Assembly: GCA_937883755.1 (NCBI GenBank)
Contig: CAKZYA010000038.1
Span: forward strand, 39,174 to 103,173
Reading direction: 5' to 3'
From: an uncultured Flammeovirgaceae bacterium
GTDB taxonomy: Bacteria > Bacteroidota > Bacteroidia > Cytophagales > Cyclobacteriaceae
DNA length: 64,000 nt
Position 1 is the first letter of the stretch. The number at the start of each line of letters is the position of its first letter. Below, piece by piece: positions 16,762 through 26,365 of the stretch. The notes beneath the pieces are model-generated. The model was not told the origin of the DNA. It saw nothing but the letters and a program-made list of their open reading frames with translations, and ran no database searches. The position numbers and the translations under genes were made by a program.

Positions 16762-17880
16762 ATGAAACTTACCGAATTACAGCAGTGGGGTGTTGGCAAA
16801 ACCGACCCGCTTATTATCGCCGGGCCGTGTAGTGCCGAAACGGAAGAACAGCTTTACGATACCGTAAAAGCAGTTAAGGAGCAAGGGGTAACCCTAATGC
16901 GAGCCGGAGTGTGGAAGCCCCGTACCCGTCCTAATACTTTTGAAGGAATTGGACAAGAAGCCTTGCAGTGGATTCAGGATATTAAGAAAGACTTGGGGGT
17001 GCAGTTTTCTACCGAGGTGGCTAATGCTATGCACGTAGAAGAAGCCTTGCACTATGGTATAGATGTACTGTGGGTAGGCGCACGCAGCACCGTAAGCCCG
17101 TTTATTGTACAGGAGATTGCTGATGCACTACGTGGTTGCGATGTGCCCGTGCTAGTAAAAAATCCCATCAACCCTGATTTGGCATTGTGGATGGGTGCGT
17201 TAGAGCGGCTTAACCAAGCCGGAGTTACTAAGCTAGGAGCCATTCACCGGGGCTTCTCTACTTATCAGAAAACCCGATTCCGTAATGTACCCATGTGGCA
17301 GTTACCGATTGAGATGAAGCGGCAGCTACCGGATTTGCCGATGGTTTGCGACCCTAGCCATATTATGGGCAAGCGGGAAGATATTGCCGAGGCTTGCCAG
17401 ATTGCGATGGATTTGAACTTTGAAGGACTGATTATTGAAACCCACCGCGACCCGGAAAAGGCTTGGAGCGATGCCCGTCAGCAAGTAACCCCTCAGTCGC
17501 TGGGTGAGATTATCCGCAATCTGCGAATCCGTCAGGCCTCATCTGAAGATATTGAGTACATTACCCACTTGGAAGAGCTACGCACTCAGATTGACCACGC
17601 CGATCGGGAGATGATAGAGCTACTGGCGCAACGCTTAGATTTGGTAGCCCAGATTGGAGTGTGGAAGAAGAAAAATAATGTAGCTGCCTTTCAACTCGAC
17701 CGTTGGAATCGGGTGTTTGAGTCACGTAAAGAATGGGCGAAAGACACAAACCTACGCGAGCGGTTTATTATTGATCTATTCAATGTGCTGCATGTAGAAT
17801 CTATCCGCAAGCAAACCGAAGTAATGGATAACCTGCCCGACGAAAGTGAAACCGAATCAGGTCTACGGGTAGAGTCTTAG
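16762..17880 (+). CDS. Bifunctional DAHP synthase / chorismate mutase
   Basis: First step of the shikimate pathway (PEP plus erythrose-4-phosphate) fused to chorismate mutase, the branch step to Phe/Tyr. The N-terminal domain carries IAGPCSAETEEQL, MRAGVWKPRTRPNTFEG, RGFSTY and VCDPSHIMGKRE, typical of the DAHPS/KDO8PS family. A C-terminal AroQ-type helical domain (about residues 275-355) has LRTQIDHADREMIELLAQR and VAQIGVWKKKNN. Fusion of the two in this order is common in Bacteroidota. The start is the ATG at 16762; the open frame extends five codons to a TTG. aroB follows 90 bases downstream, same strand. Confidence 0.93.
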   Translation: MKLTELQQWGVGKTDPLIIAGPCSAETEEQLYDTVKAVKEQGVTLMRAGVWKPRTRPNTFEGIGQEALQWIQDIKKDLGVQFSTEVANAMHVEEALHYGIDVLWVGARSTVSPFIVQEIADALRGCDVPVLVKNPINPDLALWMGALERLNQAGVTKLGAIHRGFSTYQKTRFRNVPMWQLPIEMKRQLPDLPMVCDPSHIMGKREDIAEACQIAMDLNFEGLIIETHRDPEKAWSDARQQVTPQSLGEIIRNLRIRQASSEDIEYITHLEELRTQIDHADREMIELLAQRLDLVAQIGVWKKKNNVAAFQLDRWNRVFESRKEWAKDTNLRERFIIDLFNVLHVESIRKQTEVMDNLPDESETESGLRVES

Positions 17881-17970
17881 AAGGTGTTCGGGTGCTCAGG
17901 CCACCGTGGAATTGGTGTTCAAGCATTCCTATTAAATTACGACCTGAACACATAAACACACAAATAATTT

Positions 17971-19011
17971 ATGCCCGTTGATAACGTAATCATCACTAAA
18001 AACATCGCTGGAACGCTCGCTGACCTGCTGTCTAAAAGCAGCTTCTCTCAGGTTGCCGTACTGGTTGATGAGAATACTCGACAACATTGTTTACCATTAA
18101 TTCAGGAAGTGTTACCGCCCGAGTACACGCTGGTTGAAATTAAGAGTGGGGAGTTAAATAAAAACTTGGATACCTGCGCGCATATCTGGGCGCAGCTTAC
18201 TGAGCAGCACTTCGATCGTAAGGCTTTGTTGATTAACCTTGGAGGTGGTGTAATCGGTGATATGGGGGGCTTTTGCGCGGCTACCTACAAGCGAGGTATC
18301 TCATTCGTGAATATTCCCACCACCCTGTTAGCTCAGGTAGATGCCTCAGTAGGCGGTAAGCTGGGTATTGATTTCCGAGGGTTTAAAAATCATATCGGTC
18401 TGTTTCAGGAACCTCAACAAGTGCTGATTGATGCGACCTTCTTAAAGACGTTGCCGGAGCAAGAATTGCGATCGGGCTTTGCCGAAGTAATTAAGCACGC
18501 GCTTATTCACGATCAAGTATATTGGAATGAATTACGTGGTGCGTCGCTAGTGCATCAGCCTTGGACTGAGCATATTCGTCATTCGGTGCAGGTGAAATCT
18601 TGGGTAGTAGATCAGGACTTTCGGGAGGGTGGTCTGCGGAAGATTTTGAATTTTGGGCATACAGTCGGTCACGCGGTAGAAAGCCATTTTCTGGAATCAG
18701 AAACTCCGCTGCTGCACGGCGAAGCAATCGCCATTGGAATGATTACTGAGGCGCAACTTTCGGTGAAGTACGCTTCGCTTAGTCCGGAAGAGGCCGAAGA
18801 GATAGAAGATTTCATACTGGCTATCTTCGGAAAGGTTAGTATTCCTACGACTTCACTAGAAGAAATTACCCAACTGGCGAAGCAGGATAAAAAGAATCAA
18901 CAAGGCAACATGCTTTGCACCTTGTTAGACAAAATTGGTAAAGCTCGCTACGATGTTTCAGTATCGGCCGAAGATATTCTTAGCTCACTACAGTATTATC
19001 GAGGTTTATAG
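17971..19011 (+). CDS. aroB: 3-dehydroquinate synthase
   Basis: Second step of the shikimate pathway: converts DAHP to 3-dehydroquinate using NAD and a divalent metal. Signatures are LGGGVIGDMGGFCAATYKRG, NIPTTLLAQVDASVGGKLG, and ILNFGHTVGHAVE with metal-binding histidines, plus LLHGEAIAIGM. The length, 346 residues, is normal. The upstream neighbour makes its substrate, so the two probably form an operon. Its stop is 5 bases from the stop of the convergent PhoH gene, so any terminator must lie inside coding sequence. Confidence 0.95.
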   Translation: MPVDNVIITKNIAGTLADLLSKSSFSQVAVLVDENTRQHCLPLIQEVLPPEYTLVEIKSGELNKNLDTCAHIWAQLTEQHFDRKALLINLGGGVIGDMGGFCAATYKRGISFVNIPTTLLAQVDASVGGKLGIDFRGFKNHIGLFQEPQQVLIDATFLKTLPEQELRSGFAEVIKHALIHDQVYWNELRGASLVHQPWTEHIRHSVQVKSWVVDQDFREGGLRKILNFGHTVGHAVESHFLESETPLLHGEAIAIGMITEAQLSVKYASLSPEEAEEIEDFILAIFGKVSIPTTSLEEITQLAKQDKKNQQGNMLCTLLDKIGKARYDVSVSAEDILSSLQYYRGL

Positions 19012-19016
19012 GTTAA

Positions 19017-20375
19017 TTACAACAACTCATTCGCGAGATTTGCCAGCTCAGAACGCTCACCCCGAACTAAGGTGACATGGGCGTAAAGTGGATGTTGGGC
19101 AATGCGGTCAATCAGGTACGAGAGACCATTACTTTGAGAGTCGAGGTAAGGGGTATCAATCTGATAGACGTCGCCTGTAAATACAATCTTACAGTTTTCA
19201 CCCGCCCGGGTAATGATGGTTTTCACTTCGTGGGGGGTTAGGTTCTGGGCTTCGTCCACGATAAAGAAAATATTAGACAGGCTACGCCCCCGGATATACG
19301 CCAGTGGAGTAATCACCAGCTTCTCCTTGTTCACCATCTCAGTGATGCGGGTGAAATCTTTATCGTTCTCATTAAACTGGTTCTGGATAAATTTCAAATT
19401 ATCCCACAGCGGTTCCATATATGGGTTCAACTTCGACTTAATGTCACCGGGTAAATAGCCAATATCTTTGTTACTGAGAGGTACAATTGGTCGAGCCAGA
19501 TAGATTTGCTTAAACTCCCGACGCTGCTCCAGAGCACCAGCTAATGCCAGTAGGGTTTTACCAGTCCCCGCCACTCCCTGAACTGTTACTAATCTAACAT
19601 TAGGATTGGTGATGGCGTGTAAGGCAAAAGTCTGCTCAGCATTCTTCGGGCGGATTCCGTAAGCAGTGCGCTTTTCTACCTTTTCCATCTTCTCCGTTTC
19701 CGGATTATAATAACTCAGAGCCGAGTTTTTAGAGCTTTTCAGAATATAATACTGATTGGCTTTTACATCTTTTACCCCTCGGATGTCTTCCACTTCACAG
19801 AAGCCATCTTTGTACATGTTCGAGATTTTCTGACTGTTCACCCGCTCTAGCACGGTAGTCCCCTGATCCAGGTCGTCTACGTGCTTCACTTTTCCAGTTT
19901 CGTAATCCTGAGCTACTAGATTGAGCGACTTGGCTTTCAAGCGAAGGTTAATATCTTTAGTAACCAGAATGATTTTACGGTCGGGGTAAGCATCGCTCAA
20001 TGTGAGAGCTGCATTCAGAATTTTGTGGTCAGGCTTGCGTTCATCAAACACTTCTTCCGCGTTGATTTTACTCTCGTTGCTCATCACTACCTTAAAACTG
20101 CCTCGGGAACGACCATTCAGCGGAATCCAATCTTGCAAGGTGTGTTTTTCAGAGAGCGAATCGAGCAAGCGTATGAATTCTCTAGCCTCGAAGTTGCGAG
20201 TATCGCTGCCTTTTTTGAACTGATCCAATTCTTCTAGTACGGTGATGGGTATGCCGACATCGTGCTCATCAAAATTCATGATAGAATCATGAGAGTACAG
20301 AATAACGGAAGTATCCAAAACAAAAATTTTCTTTTCCTCAGTGGCGGGGATAGTATTTTTTTTACTTCGTGGCAT
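19017..20375 (-). CDS. PIN-PhoH family protein (PhoH2-like ATPase/ribonuclease)
   Basis: A 452-residue fusion of an N-terminal PIN ribonuclease domain (FVLDTSVILYSHDS, with acidic residues in VLEELDQFKKGS and KIILVTKDINLR) and a C-terminal PhoH P-loop ATPase. Walker A is GVAGTGKT at 267-274 and Walker B is FFIVDEAQN at about 371-378. PhoH2 proteins of this architecture are RNA helicase/nucleases in mycobacteria; in most bacteria they are standalone housekeeping genes of uncertain role. It lies upstream of nothing obviously linked; 77 bases separate it from the AlbA_2 gene on the same strand. Confidence 0.9.
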   Translation of the reverse strand: MPRSKKNTIPATEEKKIFVLDTSVILYSHDSIMNFDEHDVGIPITVLEELDQFKKGSDTRNFEAREFIRLLDSLSEKHTLQDWIPLNGRSRGSFKVVMSNESKINAEEVFDERKPDHKILNAALTLSDAYPDRKIILVTKDINLRLKAKSLNLVAQDYETGKVKHVDDLDQGTTVLERVNSQKISNMYKDGFCEVEDIRGVKDVKANQYYILKSSKNSALSYYNPETEKMEKVEKRTAYGIRPKNAEQTFALHAITNPNVRLVTVQGVAGTGKTLLALAGALEQRREFKQIYLARPIVPLSNKDIGYLPGDIKSKLNPYMEPLWDNLKFIQNQFNENDKDFTRITEMVNKEKLVITPLAYIRGRSLSNIFFIVDEAQNLTPHEVKTIITRAGENCKIVFTGDVYQIDTPYLDSQSNGLSYLIDRIAQHPLYAHVTLVRGERSELANLANELL

Positions 20376-20452
20376 AGAAAAAATTTTAACTTACATGGGC
20401 ACCCACAGGTGGTGATCTTATTCAAAAGAGGGCAACAAATATAGGGAAATAA

Positions 20453-21163
20453 TCAGGAAAAGTTGCGGATATACACATCTTCCTTTTCCTTAGGAATGAT
20501 CGTGAGGACGTTGGCTAGCACCAGTCGTACCAAGGTGCGAGATGCTACCCGGCGGGGTAGTTGAGCAACAGCAGAAAAGTCCTGTAGCGTAATTTTGCGG
20601 TGCTGCTCTAAGTACTGCATCAGTAAGCGTTCTTTGTCGCCGTAGGTAAAGTGAATATCCCGGTTGCGACGACCTTGCTTCATAATCTGCCACATCTCAG
20701 TGCTAGCCTGTAGGCTTTGATCTTGGTAACGAACGTAGGCTGTGCCTTTGCGTTGAGGTTTAGCTGCTTTCTTTTCTGTATTGTTTTGGCTGTCAGAATT
20801 ACCATTCTCAGCGAACTTCAGGGCACTGTTTAGTACTATGTGTGGTTTGCGGAGGCTAGCTGGGATGATGTAATTAACTACCGCCCGTTTTTGATTGAGA
20901 GGAACTATTTCATAGTGGTAGTTAATGTGCGGACGGCACCAACGTTGAATCGCCTGCTCCAGGGCAAAGATTTCTTCTTCGGCAAACTTAATTCCCGGAA
21001 TGCTCCTGTCATCATCCACCCCAATTAGCAGATTTCCGCCGTGAGTATTAGCAAAAGCCACAATCTCCCGGACGATTTTATCTGGGTGAGCCACTTTTCG
21101 CTTGAATTCTACTGTTTCACCTTCGCCCTGCTCTACTAGCCGGCGGATTTCCTGTAACAACAT
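20453..21163 (-). CDS. AlbA_2 (Schlafen-like) DNA-binding domain protein
   Basis: The N-terminal half is an AlbA_2 domain: EGETVEFKRKVAHPDKIVRE, FANTHGGNLLIGVDDD and the following PGIKFAEEEIF. The C-terminal part has a winged-helix-like stretch (LLMQYLEQHRKITLQDFSAV) ending in IYIRNFS-like strand residues. AlbA_2 proteins are related to Schlafen domains and are usually annotated as putative transcriptional regulators or ATP-binding proteins; here DNA binding plus winged helix suggests a regulator. 236 residues. A Q/N/K-rich linker sits at about residues 125-150. No obvious partner. Confidence 0.8.
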   Translation of the reverse strand: MLLQEIRRLVEQGEGETVEFKRKVAHPDKIVREIVAFANTHGGNLLIGVDDDRSIPGIKFAEEEIFALEQAIQRWCRPHINYHYEIVPLNQKRAVVNYIIPASLRKPHIVLNSALKFAENGNSDSQNNTEKKAAKPQRKGTAYVRYQDQSLQASTEMWQIMKQGRRNRDIHFTYGDKERLLMQYLEQHRKITLQDFSAVAQLPRRVASRTLVRLVLANVLTIIPKEKEDVYIRNFS

Positions 21164-21172
21164 CCTTCATCA

Positions 21173-21266
21173 GTTGATAATTGATAAGGGAAAGTTGACG
21201 GTTAAAGAAATGTGTAACTTTGTTGGTATTAACTATCCATTATCAACTTTCACCTATCAATTGATT
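21173..21266. repeat. Long imperfect inverted repeat in a spacer
   Basis: A 27-base arm at 21173-21199 (GTTGATAATTGATAAGGG and on) is nearly the reverse complement of 21240-21266, with a 40-base loop. It separates two same-strand genes. Confidence 0.5.
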
Positions 21267-21267
21267 A

Positions 21268-22776
21268 TTAATCGTCGTCTTCCTCGTCGTAGTCCGACAT
21301 GGAAAACATACTGCTGAGTAAGTCTTTGAACTGAGTACCAGAGGTAAGCTGCTTTTTGCTCAACTGGCTGTATTCGGCTAGGCCATGCAAGGCAAACTCC
21401 ATCATAAATAGTTTCTCAGACTCATTTAGCCCTTTATGATATTCGTCAACTAGGTTCTCTAGTCCCGGCACGCTTTTTAGCAGTTTTTTATATTCACTAT
21501 TGCTTAGATCGGTTAGTAGATCCACTTCGTTGCCCTCGCCAAACCAGTTAACGATTTTCCGGTAGGGGTTGCGCTCCTTTTGCTTACGCTTGTCCTCCGG
21601 ATTTGGAAAGTATTCTACAAACTGAGTACGAATGGCTTTACCCACCAAGTTATGGGCTACAATGCCTGGGCCTTCCTGCTCGCCTTCGTATACCAACTCT
21701 ACCTTTCCAGTGATAGACGGAATGACACCCACAAAATCAGATACGCGAATAAGGGTATTCTTCTCACTATTGATGAGCATTCGGCGTTCAGCGGAGCTTA
21801 ACAAATTCTCATAAGCAGAAATGGTTAAACGAGCCGAAACCCCACTTTTCTCATCCACGTATTCGCTATCTCGGGCTTCAAAAGCAATTTGCTCAACCAA
21901 GTCTTTGGCTAGTTCGGTGAGCGTAATTTTCTGCTGCGGTTCTTTTACGTTGGCTTCCTGATCGGTAATCTTGCGCCCAATGTCAATAGAACGAGGGTAG
22001 TGGGTGATGATTTGGCTATCAATCCGATCTTTGAGCGGAGTTACGATACTGCCTCGGTTGGTATAGTCTTCAGGATTTGCAGTGAAGACGAACTGAATAT
22101 CCAACGGCAAACGTACCCGGAATCCACGAATCTGAATATCGCCCTCTTGTAAAATATTGAATAAAGCCACCTGAATCCGGGCTTGTAAGTCGGGTAACTC
22201 GTTAATCACAAAAATGCCTCGATGCGAGCGTGGTACTAACCCATAATGAATCACCCGCTCATCAGAGTAAGGTAACTTCAGAGAAGCGGCTTTGATAGGA
22301 TCAGTGTCTCCGATCAAATCAGCCACCGAAACATCCGGTGTGGCTAGTTTTTCAGTGTAGCGTTCAGAACGGTGTACCCAATCGATAGGGGTTTTGTCAC
22401 CATGTTCTTCCACTGTAGCTTTTCCGTAGTGTGAAAGAGGCTGTAGAGGGTCATCATTCAGTTCAGCATCTTTGATGACTGGAATATATTCATCCAACAG
22501 TTCTACCATCATCCTGGCCATTCGGGTTTTAGCCTGACCGCGTAGCCCAAGAAAAATAATATTGTGCATAGAAAGTAGTGCTCGTTCCGTATCCGGAATT
22601 ACAGACTCTTCGTAGCCCCAAATGCCTTCAAAAACGGATTCTTTATTCTGAAGTCGCTGAATGAGATTATCGCGTAACTCTTGCTTTACTGATTTGGGCT
22701 GATAACCGCTGGCTTTTAGCTCACCAAGCGTATGAATTTTAGTCAGCTTATCAGAGGGTATATCTTGGTAGTTCAT
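21268..22776 (-). CDS. Mg-chelatase-like AAA+ ATPase (MoxR/BchI type)
   Basis: A 502-residue AAA+ protein similar to magnesium chelatase subunit I. Walker A is GLRGQAKT at 77-84; IFVINELPDLQARIQVALFN gives Walker B with the N-E-L pattern of this clade, and FVFTANPEDYTNRG is sensor 1. A helical lid and an acidic tail (SDYDEEDDD) follow. It is not a cobalamin or chlorophyll chelatase gene: no pigment genes are present. Such ATPases work with a VWA-domain partner as a chaperone for metal or cofactor insertion or protein remodelling; the next gene upstream is exactly such a partner. Confidence 0.88.
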   Translation of the reverse strand: MNYQDIPSDKLTKIHTLGELKASGYQPKSVKQELRDNLIQRLQNKESVFEGIWGYEESVIPDTERALLSMHNIIFLGLRGQAKTRMARMMVELLDEYIPVIKDAELNDDPLQPLSHYGKATVEEHGDKTPIDWVHRSERYTEKLATPDVSVADLIGDTDPIKAASLKLPYSDERVIHYGLVPRSHRGIFVINELPDLQARIQVALFNILQEGDIQIRGFRVRLPLDIQFVFTANPEDYTNRGSIVTPLKDRIDSQIITHYPRSIDIGRKITDQEANVKEPQQKITLTELAKDLVEQIAFEARDSEYVDEKSGVSARLTISAYENLLSSAERRMLINSEKNTLIRVSDFVGVIPSITGKVELVYEGEQEGPGIVAHNLVGKAIRTQFVEYFPNPEDKRKQKERNPYRKIVNWFGEGNEVDLLTDLSNSEYKKLLKSVPGLENLVDEYHKGLNESEKLFMMEFALHGLAEYSQLSKKQLTSGTQFKDLLSSMFSMSDYDEEDDD

Positions 22777-22894
22777 GAAGTATGGTTGAATTTCTCTATT
22801 GTTAAATGACTCAATGAATGAGTAATGATTGCGGCCGCCGCCTGGATGACTAAGAAGAAACTAATCATCCATCATTAAACATTAATCATTATTG

Positions 22895-24001
22895 TTATTG
22901 TTTGAAGTTTTTCCGACGATTGCGGCGGTAGTCTTCAAAAATGAGGTGACCTAGCCCTTTCAGGCTGCTGTAGTAGGCATTGCCGTTGTTTACCTGGGTA
23001 AACTTCTGAACAAATTGTTTTAGGTAGGGGTCGGAGGCAATCATAAAAGTGGTAACTGGAATGCCCAGTCGGCGGCATTGTGCTCCCAGGTTTAGGGTTT
23101 TATTCAGGATTTTGCTATCCAGTCCAAAGCTGTTTTTGTAGTACTTGATGCCTTGCTTCAGGCAGGTAGGCTTGCCATCGGTAATCATGAAAATTTGCTT
23201 ATTGGCGGTTTTCCGGCGACGCAAAATATCCATTGCCAGTTCCAGTCCGGCCACAGTGTTCGTGTGGTAGGGGCCGACTTGCAAATAGGGTAAATCTTTA
23301 ATTTGAATTTGCCAAGCATCGTTACCAAAGACGATAATGTCCAGTGTGTCCTTACGATACTTAGTGGTGATCAGCTCGGCTAGAGCCATCGCTACTTTCT
23401 TAGCGGGGGTAATTCGATCTTCGCCGTAGAGAATCATGGAGTGCGAGATGTCAATCATCAGCACGGTGGAGGTCTGGGTTTTGTACTCAGTATCGTTTAC
23501 CTCCAAGTCGCCTTCCGTGAGCGTAAAATCCCCTAGACCATGATTGATCTGAGCATTACGAATAGAATCAGTCATGGCAATTTGCTCCAGCGTATCGCCA
23601 AACTGATAGTCGCGACGGTCAGTACTAGGTTCATCGCCAAATCCGCTATAGGGAGTTTTATGGTCGCCCTTGCCTGATTTTTTGAGCTTACCAAAGATTT
23701 CTTCCAGGGCACTGCGCCGGATATTTCGCTCGGTCTTAGCCGTTACCTCAAATTTTCCTTCCGGGTTTTCATCAGTGATGTAGCCTTTGTCTTTCAAGTC
23801 TTGGATGAAATCGCCCATACCGTACTCGTCATTGGTAATTCCGTACTGGTTGTCCAGGCTGGTCATCCACTGCAAGGTTTCAGAAACATCACCTGAGGTG
23901 ATGACCATCAGTTCCATGAAAATCTTCAGCAGCTGGTCAAAAGTACTTTGGCCTTCTTGCTGAGGATCAGGAGTATATTCTGAAAATCGATATCCTATCA
24001 T
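22895..24001 (-). CDS. VWA-domain protein, partner of the AAA+ ATPase
   Basis: A 368-residue protein with a C-terminal von Willebrand A domain. LMIDISHSMI carries the MIDAS D-x-S-x-S (Asp184, Ser186, Ser188); the remaining MIDAS residues are the T of NTVAGLE and the D in FMITDGKPTC. The N-terminal half is helical with charged linkers. BchD-like and CoxE-like VWA proteins pair with MoxR/BchI ATPases; here the two genes are on one strand, 118 bases apart. No clear substrate is nearby, but Mo-enzyme maturation is one known role of such pairs. Confidence 0.88.
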   Translation of the reverse strand: MIGYRFSEYTPDPQQEGQSTFDQLLKIFMELMVITSGDVSETLQWMTSLDNQYGITNDEYGMGDFIQDLKDKGYITDENPEGKFEVTAKTERNIRRSALEEIFGKLKKSGKGDHKTPYSGFGDEPSTDRRDYQFGDTLEQIAMTDSIRNAQINHGLGDFTLTEGDLEVNDTEYKTQTSTVLMIDISHSMILYGEDRITPAKKVAMALAELITTKYRKDTLDIIVFGNDAWQIQIKDLPYLQVGPYHTNTVAGLELAMDILRRRKTANKQIFMITDGKPTCLKQGIKYYKNSFGLDSKILNKTLNLGAQCRRLGIPVTTFMIASDPYLKQFVQKFTQVNNGNAYYSSLKGLGHLIFEDYRRNRRKNFKQ

Positions 24002-24154
24002 AATCTGAAGAACGTGGTTGAGAAGGGTTTGTTCTAAGCTTTAGTACCACGTAGATACAAAGTTGTTTTGTTTAAAACAACAAAAGCAAATACTTGGTTG
24101 GCACTAGATTTGATCTATCTCTGGTACAACATTTTTTACCTAACCATTAGTGCC

Positions 24155-24496
24155 ATGAAGTTTCTCTTATTATCACTCACAATGTTTGCAATAGTCTGTT
24201 GTACGCCTCGCATATTTTACTCGGGGGAAACCTACCCACCTTATACACCTCAGGAGATTGAGGTTTACTTTGATGAAAACAAAATCAGTCAGCCCTACGA
24301 GATTATTGGAACATTAGCCAATAGTGGAGGAGCGATAGCTAGTCAAGAAAAAATTCAGCAAGCCATGATTGATCGAGCAAGGGTAGCCGGTGCCGATGCA
24401 ATTGTCTTTCACGATATAGATGTAGAACACTCAGAAGCAACTACTGCATTGATACTGAAGGCCAAAGCCGTTCGTTACCAGTATGAAGATAACTAG
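24155..24496 (+). CDS. Small putative lipoprotein (113 aa)
   Basis: The start at 24155 (MKFLLLSLTMFAIVCCTPRI) gives a hydrophobic signal followed by adjacent cysteines, a poor but possible lipobox. The upstream extension of the open frame, 29 codons, has no coding signs. The mature part contains a short alpha/beta domain with EVYFDENKISQPYEIIG and RARVAGADAIVFHDID, a pattern like the DUF4156/YbjQ-type surface proteins that sense or bind small molecules; the family match is loose. The stop overlaps that of the convergent cysM gene by 4 bases. Confidence 0.65.
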   Translation: MKFLLLSLTMFAIVCCTPRIFYSGETYPPYTPQEIEVYFDENKISQPYEIIGTLANSGGAIASQEKIQQAMIDRARVAGADAIVFHDIDVEHSEATTALILKAKAVRYQYEDN

Positions 24497-25371
24497 GTGA
24501 ATAAATCAGAACTGAGGTAACGGTCGCCGCGGTCGCAAATAATGTGTACGATTACTCCCGAATCAATTTCTTCAGCTATTTGTAAAGCGGCATAGAGAGC
24601 ACCGCCACTACTCATTCCTGATAATATTCCTTCTTCCTTTGCCAGTCGTTTGGTATGAGCGCGAGCCTCTTCTTCGCTCACGTCAATTACCCGGTCAACG
24701 CGTTCCGGCTCAAAAATCTTGGGTAAAAACTCCGGACTCCAACGGCGAATACCCGGAATACGCGATCCATCGGTAGGTTGAGTGCCTACAATCTGTACTG
24801 CCGGATTTTGTTCTTTCAAATAGCGAGACACGCCCATGATAGTACCCGTAGTGCCCATAGCCGACACAAAATGGGTTACCTGCCCCTTAGTGTCTTGCCA
24901 AATTTCGGGACCGGTAGTGCGATAATGGGCTTTATAATTGTCAGGATTAGCAAACTGATTGAGCATAAAATAACCTTCGTCGGCAGACATCTGTTCGGCT
25001 AGCTCACGGGAGTACTCAATGGTTTTTTCGGCAGGCGTTAAGATAACTTTAGCTCCATAAGCTTCCATAGCCAGCACTCGCTCTCGAGTAGAATTATCCG
25101 GCATAATGAGCGTCATATTCAGCCCCAGAACTCGGGCAATCATTGCTAAGGCGATTCCGGTGTTACCACTGGTCGCTTCCACTAACTGGTCGCCCACTTT
25201 AATATCTCCCCGATCCAGTGCGCCCCTAATCATGCCGTAGGCCGCCCGGTCTTTTACACTGCCTCCGGGGTTGTTTCCCTCTAGTTTACCCAATAAGGTC
25301 ACATTCTTCTTTTTAGGAATATTTTGTAATTCTACTAGAGGAGTATTCCCGATGAGATCAACGAATTTCAT
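24493..25371 (-). CDS. cysM: Cysteine synthase B (O-acetylserine sulfhydrylase)
   Basis: Makes cysteine from O-acetylserine and sulfide or thiosulfate with PLP. Signatures are NNPGGSVKDRAA (PLP lysine Lys40), VEATSGNTGIALAM, and GTTGTIMGVSRYLK for phosphate binding. The shorter C-terminus and VGTQPTDGSRIPGIRRW resemble CysM rather than CysK. 292 residues. The serine acetyltransferase gene lies 35 bases upstream on the same strand, so the whole two-step route from serine is one operon. Confidence 0.92.
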   Translation of the reverse strand: MKFVDLIGNTPLVELQNIPKKKNVTLLGKLEGNNPGGSVKDRAAYGMIRGALDRGDIKVGDQLVEATSGNTGIALAMIARVLGLNMTLIMPDNSTRERVLAMEAYGAKVILTPAEKTIEYSRELAEQMSADEGYFMLNQFANPDNYKAHYRTTGPEIWQDTKGQVTHFVSAMGTTGTIMGVSRYLKEQNPAVQIVGTQPTDGSRIPGIRRWSPEFLPKIFEPERVDRVIDVSEEEARAHTKRLAKEEGILSGMSSGGALYAALQIAEEIDSGVIVHIICDRGDRYLSSDLFT

Positions 25372-25406
25372 AAATGGTATAGAAGAGAAAGTAGGCGAAA
25401 AATAAG

Positions 25407-26237
25407 CTAACTGATTTTATGAATGATAAGATCAGTATCCTGATCAGCATCGTTATACATCCTTGATTGATAATAGATCTTGGATTTAGGTGGTACACTG
25501 CGAGTGAGCCAAACGTTGCCACCAATAACGCTGTCTTGTCCGATTACGGTTTTACCGCCCAGAATAGTGGCTCCCGAGTAAATAATCACATGGTCTTCAA
25601 TGGTTGGATGTCGTTTAATTGCGGCGTCTTCCTTATTCACACTTAGAGCCCCCAGAGTAACGTTCTGATAAATTTTAACGTGATTACCGATGATTGTCGT
25701 AGCCCCTACCACGATTCCCGTACCGTGGTCAATGCAAAAGTGAGAGCCAATTTTAGCCGACGGATGAATATCAATACCCGTTTTACTGTGGGCATATTCG
25801 GTAATGATGCGAGGCAAATCTTCTACACCTAGAAGATGTAATTGATGGGCAAAGCGATAAGCGGCAATCGCGTAAAAACCTGGGTACGAACGAATTACCT
25901 GGCTGCGATCTTTAGCCGCTGGGTCGCCTTCGTAAATTCCGGTGACATCATCTTGAATGGCATCGTGTAACGCGGGAATAGCGTCAAAAAATGCCTGCGT
26001 CACTTGTGATACCTTACCTAGTTGAGAAGGACTTTGTTGCAACAGCCGATCAAGGTCTTTTTGCAGTTGCTCCATCAGCTCCATAAATTCTGTTTCTGAT
26101 AGATGCGCCAACTGGGTAAAGTCAGCAAAGAGCGCCCCTATTAATCTATCAAAGAAAGCAGCTACCTCAATGGGTGAAGGGCAGGTAGTGCAGACTTGGT
26201 GGGTAGCGTAAATTTTCTTAAGAAACTGGGTGGTCAT
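25407..26237 (-). CDS. cysE: Serine O-acetyltransferase
   Basis: Transfers acetyl from acetyl-CoA to serine, giving the O-acetylserine used by the next gene. A long helical N-terminal domain (about residues 1-150) is followed by a left-handed hexapeptide-repeat helix: IHPSAKIGSHFCIDHGTGIV and GATTIIGNHVKIYQNVTLGA, with active-site His in DHGTG. The C-terminal lid resembles the EpsC/SRPBCC-free CysE form of Bacteroidota, 276 residues. It heads the cysE-cysM operon. Confidence 0.9.
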   Translation of the reverse strand: MTTQFLKKIYATHQVCTTCPSPIEVAAFFDRLIGALFADFTQLAHLSETEFMELMEQLQKDLDRLLQQSPSQLGKVSQVTQAFFDAIPALHDAIQDDVTGIYEGDPAAKDRSQVIRSYPGFYAIAAYRFAHQLHLLGVEDLPRIITEYAHSKTGIDIHPSAKIGSHFCIDHGTGIVVGATTIIGNHVKIYQNVTLGALSVNKEDAAIKRHPTIEDHVIIYSGATILGGKTVIGQDSVIGGNVWLTRSVPPKSKIYYQSRMYNDADQDTDLIIHKIS

Positions 26238-26365
26238 GCTCTAAAAAGATCATCATTTGGGAAAGGTTTATGCCAACATAATATGCTGAGCACTTTAGTT
26301 GACTTTCTTTAAATACGGGAGGTTTAAGCAAGTGTTATCTCAATCCACACAAATAGGTGAAGACT

